Source of the DNA: Lewinellaceae bacterium
Lineage (GTDB): Bacteria > Bacteroidota > Bacteroidia > Chitinophagales > Saprospiraceae
Direction of reading: 5' to 3'
NCBI GenBank assembly: GCA_020636075.1
Contig: JACJYO010000004.1
Coordinates: 558,001-622,000, forward strand
DNA length: 64,000 bases
Each line of letters begins with the position of its first letter. Positions within the stretch are counted from its first letter, which is position 1. Shown here piece by piece: positions 60,335-64,000 of this stretch. Under the pieces are notes generated by a model. That model did not search any database. It was not told the DNA's origin and saw only the letters and a program-made list of their open reading frames with translations. The translations under genes and the position numbers were made by a program.

Positions 60335-60369
60335 TACTCGTCCTACGACTTTGAGTCGTAGGACGAGTA
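60335..60369. repeat. Perfect 16-bp hairpin with 3-base loop
   Basis: TACTCGTCCTACGACT (60335-60350) and AGTCGTAGGACGAGTA (60354-60369) are exact complements separated by TTG. It ends 11 bp from the stop of the 60380-61393 gene. No T-run follows, so it is either a REP-like unit or a transcript-stabilising hairpin. Confidence 0.8.
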
Positions 60370-60379
60370 GCCTCAGCCG

Positions 60380-61393
60380 CTACTGCTTAACCTCCGTCGC
60401 TGCCCAGGCTTCCACCATATCCGCCGCTCCGATCGCATTTTTCCATTTCCGCTTCGGATTGGCCCGGATGGTTTGGTAAAGTTCCCGTTGGCGGGGTGAC
60501 AACACTGGCTCGGGCGACTTGCCATTGCCCACCAGGCTGTTGGCCCGGCAAGCCTGCAGGCTGGTCATGGGCACGTATTTCCAGGGCGATTGCGCCAGGT
60601 AGTATTTGGGTTCCCGGTCGTTGCGGAAACCCTCATTTTTAGTGCAGGCGGTGATGCCATTGGGCTGGGTTTGTTTTTCCAGTTCGGCTTTGGTCACTTT
60701 GGCCGGATTGTACACCACGCGCACTACTTCGCGGCCATCCTGAAAACCGGGCGCGGTTTCGATCACCCCCGGGATGGCGCCGAACGTTTTTTCACCGCTC
60801 CAAAAACAGTACATCGAAAAAGTGGCTGTTTCCAGTGTCGCCTCCCGCGCCAGCAGTTCCTCTTCGAGCAATTCGAGGTAAGCCGGCGCCTCCAGTCCAC
60901 GGGCACGCATAGCCTGGAGCATTCCGGTCACCAGAACAGCTGACGAGCGAAAATCAAAAATGCGCGGCGACAAAGCGCTGTAGTCTTTGCCGACAATCCG
61001 CACTACGGGGTTGTTCCAGGCCTGTTCATTAAATTTTTTCAAAGCCTCGGCGTCTTTCCCGCCTTTGTTATTGTAAATGCAAACCGGCACGAAATGCGAT
61101 TCAATCGCTTCGACGATCAGCGGGTGCGACAACGTGACCGAGCCGTAGCGCGTACAATTGCTGCAACCCGGCACTTCCTGAAACAGGATCAGCATGGGTT
61201 TTCCGGTACGCTCGGCCTCGGCGGTGCCCGCGGCAAGATCGCGCAGCCAGTGCACAGCGCCGAGCTCAACGGGATTGTTTGATTCCGGATTGTGGACTGC
61301 GGATTTCATATCCCGGAGTGCGGTATCAGGCCAGGCAACAAGCCAGGCGCCGGTGAGCAGGGAGCCGATGAAAAGTAGGACGAGTAGTTTCAT
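60380..61393 (-). CDS. Thioredoxin-like CxxC and MsrA-like fusion protein, membrane-anchored
   Basis: A 337-residue protein with an N-terminal signal anchor (about 2-20). Residues about 50-165 look like a thioredoxin fold with the redox pair Cys77-Cys80 in EVPGCSNCTRYG, after the strand KPMLILFQ. Residues about 187-245 match the start of methionine sulfoxide reductase A: YCFWSGEKTFGAIPGV has the MsrA nucleophile Cys196 in CFW and the conserved Glu201, followed by VRVVYNPAKVTKAEL. The rest (about 255-337) lacks the usual MsrA HDPT and GTQYRS motifs. The N-terminal part resembles VPGUxxT-type thioredoxin-like proteins, here with Cys instead of selenocysteine and no internal UGA. It may repair oxidised envelope proteins; activity is inferred. 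Confidence 0.75.
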   Translation of the reverse strand: MKLLVLLFIGSLLTGAWLVAWPDTALRDMKSAVHNPESNNPVELGAVHWLRDLAAGTAEAERTGKPMLILFQEVPGCSNCTRYGSVTLSHPLIVEAIESHFVPVCIYNNKGGKDAEALKKFNEQAWNNPVVRIVGKDYSALSPRIFDFRSSAVLVTGMLQAMRARGLEAPAYLELLEEELLAREATLETATFSMYCFWSGEKTFGAIPGVIETAPGFQDGREVVRVVYNPAKVTKAELEKQTQPNGITACTKNEGFRNDREPKYYLAQSPWKYVPMTSLQACRANSLVGNGKSPEPVLSPRQRELYQTIRANPKRKWKNAIGAADMVEAWAATEVKQ

Positions 61394-61532
61394 GTCCGGT
61401 GTGTTTTTGATTTATACAAAAATGGCGCGTATGGGCGAAAGTGCGTTGGGATTTGCCCGGAAATTGACAAAAATGTCCGGAAGCGGCCCTCCTATCCGCT
61501 TTTGTTTGTTTTGAGCATTCCGCGCAGAGGAT

Positions 61533-61564
61533 TTTGAAAACCCATTCCGAATTTTTTATTTTTG
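61533..61564 (+). promoter_or_regulatory. Promoter of the 61581-62453 gene
   Basis: TTTG at 61533-61536 and TATTTTTG at 61557-61564 are exactly 20 bp apart, a full consensus match. Transcription should start near 61570, leaving a leader of only about 11 bases before the ATG. Confidence 0.65.
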
Positions 61565-61580
61565 AAAAAATTTAATTCCA

Positions 61581-62453
61581 ATGAAAAAAATCTACCTCGT
61601 ACCTGCCCTGCAACTTTTTGCACTTTCCCTCTTTGCTCAAGCTGAATTTGCCCCTTCCGGCGCCGAATGGTTTTACCAAAGCACCTCGGGTTACACCACC
61701 GCCGCTTCTACTTTCGACGGCTTTGAACAACTGCGCTACACCGGCGATACGTTGGTGGACGGCCGGACATTTAAAAAGATCGACAGCCGGATGTTCACAC
61801 GCTCCACGTCCCGGGCAGACCGCAGTTCACTGCATTTGCTGTTCCAGCAAGCCGATTCCGTTTTCGAATACTACCCGGAAACGCAACAAAACCACTTTCT
61901 TTTCCGCAACAACTACGCCGTTGGCGATGTCGTTTTTGACGAAAGCGGCTGGGTGCTCACGGTGCAATCCATCGAAACCCTCGATTTTAACGGCATTCAG
62001 GTGCGGCACTTTACCATTGGCAACGGGCTGACCACCAGCCCGACCGGTGTGTACGATCGGTTTGGCCCTGAAGCCGGCCTTTTCAGTAGCGATCCCTGGG
62101 AGCGCATTGCCGATGAGGGCACGGTGCGCCTGCGCTGTTATGCCGACACCGGTTTTCCACTGGCAAAATTGCGCAACGAACCTTGCGACGCCATCCTGAA
62201 ACCCTTTGACTCGGGGTTCACCGCACAGTTTTTGCCCAACCCGGCCCGGGATGAAGCCAAAATTTTTATTGACGGCATTCCCACCGGCCTTGTCCGCCTG
62301 ACGGTTTTTGATGCTGCGGGCCGTTTGATTCTGGAGAAAAACCTGACCGGGCAGACCGACCGAATTTCAGTGCGTCACTTGCCCGCAGGCATGTATTCTT
62401 GTGTTTTTCAGGATGAAAAAACCACTTTTCATAAAAAATTGATCAAATACTGA
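61581..62453 (+). CDS. Secreted T9SS type A cargo protein, unknown function
   Basis: A 290-residue protein with a signal peptide (about 1-19, ending SLFAQ) and a C-terminal type A T9SS sorting domain (about 212-290: FLPNPARDEAKIFI, later LPAGMYSCVF and a terminal Lys-rich end). The middle part (about 22-200) is beta-rich with repeated Phe/Tyr and Asp and carries motifs such as EWFYQSTSGY near its start and GLFSSDPWERIADEG; it resembles short cargo modules common in this group without known activity. A consensus promoter with a very short leader precedes it, and the DPP IV gene starts 44 bp downstream. Confidence 0.85.
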   Translation: MKKIYLVPALQLFALSLFAQAEFAPSGAEWFYQSTSGYTTAASTFDGFEQLRYTGDTLVDGRTFKKIDSRMFTRSTSRADRSSLHLLFQQADSVFEYYPETQQNHFLFRNNYAVGDVVFDESGWVLTVQSIETLDFNGIQVRHFTIGNGLTTSPTGVYDRFGPEAGLFSSDPWERIADEGTVRLRCYADTGFPLAKLRNEPCDAILKPFDSGFTAQFLPNPARDEAKIFIDGIPTGLVRLTVFDAAGRLILEKNLTGQTDRISVRHLPAGMYSCVFQDEKTTFHKKLIKY

Positions 62454-62496
62454 CGGGAGCAAACAATCTTTACGGGATTAGAAAATCGCACGTCCG

Positions 62497-64000
62497 ATGA
62501 AATACATCCCAGTTTTTTTATTGATTGCGCTGTTCCAGGTGACCACCCTGCCAGCCCAACGGGAAATCACCCTCGACGACTGTTTTACCTTTTTCAAATT
62601 TTACCCGCGCTCTGCCGGAGGTTTGCATTTTTCCCCGGATGGCCACCACTATCTGGAGGAGGATGACCAGGGTATTTCTGAGTTTGATCTGGCCACTGGC
62701 CTGAAAGAACGCACCGTGGTGCCACTTTCCGAAATGGAAAAGACCAGCGCCTGGGATGCGTTCACGTTCAACGACAAGCAAACCAAACTGCTGCTGCGCA
62801 CCAATACCAAACCGGTGTACCGGCATTCGGTCACTGCCGACTATTGGGTGTACGACGTGGAGTCGAACACCTCGACCCCGTTGTACGGCGAAGCGCCTGT
62901 GCAGTTTGCCTTGTTCTCCGCCGATGGCGAAAAAGTAGCCTTCGTGGCCGGGAACAACCTGTTTTTCAAAGACCTCAATTCTGGCGCCATCACGCAGGTA
63001 AGTTCCGACGGCAAAAAAAACGAGATCATCAACGGCCTTCCCGACTGGGTGTATGAGGAAGAATTCAGTCCGCCCGACGGCGACGGTATGGTTGCCGTTG
63101 CCTGGAGCCCCGACGGCCAAAAACTGGCGTATATCCGCTTCGACGAGCGCGACGTGCCCGAATATCAGATGACCTGGTATACCGGTATGGCCTATCCGCG
63201 CTACACCGAATTTAAATTTCCCAAGGTCGGCGCCCCCAATTCCAAGGTCAGCGTGCATGTGTACGACCTCGCCTCCGGGCAAACCGAACAGGTGCTGCCG
63301 GGCACGGAAAACCAGGATATCTACCTGCCCCGTCTCTACTGGACGCCCGATAACCTGTTGTGCGTGTACGTGCTCAATCGCTACCAAAACAACCTCTCGC
63401 TTGCGTTGTACGACCCGGCCACCCAGGCTACCGGTATGCTGCTCGACGAGATGGATGCGGCCTACGTGGACCTCGATATTTGCGACAACCTCACGTTTCT
63501 GCCCAACAACAAGGAATTTATCTGGCTGAGCGAGCGCGACGGCCACACGCACCTCTACCTGCTGCCCCGCCACGACGATTCCACAGCCACGATCCGCCAA
63601 CTGACCCACGGCAATTTCGATGTGCTGAAATTTTACGGCCTCGACACCCGTAGCGGCAAATTTTACTACCAAACCGGCACGCCCACGCCCATGGACCGAC
63701 AGGTGTGGGAAGGCTCGCTGTACGGTGGCGAACCCCGCTTGCTGACGCCGGGCGCCGGCACCCACGATGCCTGGTTTTCGCCGACGTTCGAATTCTACGT
63801 GCACCAGCATTCCACCATCAACACGCCGCCCGCAGCCGACTTGCGGACCCGCAGTGGTGACGCCTTGCGCCCATTGGTGCGCAATGAGGGCGTGGAGCGG
63901 TTACGGAAGGATTACGGCTTTGCCCCCGTTGAGTTTATCACCGTAAAAGCCGCCGACAGCACAGACCTGAACGCCTGGATACTTAAACCCGGCAACCTAG
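62497..64000 (+). CDS. Dipeptidyl peptidase IV, N-terminal part
   Basis: The first 501 residues of an S9B prolyl peptidase; the gene runs past the right edge. A signal peptide (about 1-20, ending LPAQ) is followed by the eight-bladed DPP IV propeller. The Glu pair that anchors the substrate N-terminus is visible in DWVYEEEF (Glu187-Glu189), followed by WSPDGQKLAYIRFDE, which is strongly typical. The catalytic alpha/beta-hydrolase domain, with the Ser-Asp-His triad, would begin near the window end (last visible segment SFINAWILKP-like) and is not included. DPP IV removes X-Pro or X-Ala dipeptides from peptides in the periplasm or outside, supplying amino acids. It may be co-transcribed with the T9SS gene just upstream (44 bp). 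Confidence 0.92.
   Translation, partial: MKYIPVFLLIALFQVTTLPAQREITLDDCFTFFKFYPRSAGGLHFSPDGHHYLEEDDQGISEFDLATGLKERTVVPLSEMEKTSAWDAFTFNDKQTKLLLRTNTKPVYRHSVTADYWVYDVESNTSTPLYGEAPVQFALFSADGEKVAFVAGNNLFFKDLNSGAITQVSSDGKKNEIINGLPDWVYEEEFSPPDGDGMVAVAWSPDGQKLAYIRFDERDVPEYQMTWYTGMAYPRYTEFKFPKVGAPNSKVSVHVYDLASGQTEQVLPGTENQDIYLPRLYWTPDNLLCVYVLNRYQNNLSLALYDPATQATGMLLDEMDAAYVDLDICDNLTFLPNNKEFIWLSERDGHTHLYLLPRHDDSTATIRQLTHGNFDVLKFYGLDTRSGKFYYQTGTPTPMDRQVWEGSLYGGEPRLLTPGAGTHDAWFSPTFEFYVHQHSTINTPPAADLRTRSGDALRPLVRNEGVERLRKDYGFAPVEFITVKAADSTDLNAWILKPGNL

Noticed and set aside
60616..60628. Selenocysteine in the thioredoxin-like protein
   Set aside because: The position expected for Sec is an ordinary Cys codon and there is no in-frame UGA; it is a Cys form of the family. 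The coordinates are only indicative of the gene's interior.

Overview
The window looks like chromosomal DNA of a Bacteroidota bacterium, most likely in or near the Saprospirales/Chitinophagales. Evidence seen directly: type IX secretion (T9SS) sorting domains of type A and type B, a PorV homologue, SprB-type repeats, a hybrid one-component/two-component regulator of the Reg_prop/Y_Y_Y kind, and promoters of the form TTTG-N20-TAnnTTTG, which is the Bacteroidota housekeeping consensus. I saw no tRNA, rRNA, integrase, transposase gene, phage gene or CRISPR array. The genus assignment is inference.

Layout. 1-368 is the 3' end of an endonuclease/exonuclease/phosphatase gene. 548-9986 is a run of minus-strand genes: an uncharacterised protein, a very large hybrid sensor kinase, a PqqB-like lipoprotein, a GNAT acetyltransferase, a Tat-exported ankyrin protein and an EamA transporter. 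The ankyrin gene is preceded by a striking array of short palindromes (8586-8822), five of them at exactly 28-bp spacing. clpB follows (10289-12940). 13211-24664 holds a T9SS cargo protein, a DUF4058 protein and a 2860-residue SprB-like surface protein. 24941-33791 contains a lipoprotein alpha-amylase, DinB, FabH, two tandem GT-C-like membrane proteins, a GNAT enzyme and a Skp/OmpH chaperone. 34095-48108 is rich in protein quality control (Prc/Tsp protease, Lon, DegP/HtrA), with a TraB/GumN lipoprotein, SulP permease, DUF92 and DUF4340 proteins, an HD protein and an HTH regulator. 48382-64000 carries a lipoprotein, a 1553-residue secreted hydrolase/beta-helix T9SS protein, metG, an SDR, a GNAT, porV, an alpha/beta hydrolase, a thioredoxin-MsrA-like fusion, another T9SS cargo and the 5' part of a dipeptidyl peptidase IV gene.

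The genes are mostly single transcription units with frequent strand switches, as is usual for this group. Functional themes are cell-surface export through T9SS (PorV plus at least four cargos), envelope protein folding and proteolysis (Skp, Prc, HtrA, DPP IV), and cytosolic proteostasis (ClpB, Lon).

The most unusual aspect is non-coding. At least eight intergenic regions are filled by long, often nested inverted repeats, many abutting stop codons of convergent genes. Two copies of one hairpin family (33107-33178 and 37622-37700) were found, one of them forming almost the whole leader of lon. The palindrome array at 8586-8822 shows invariant arms, a variable central triplet and pairing-preserving changes, and is the best candidate here for an undescribed regulatory or structural element.
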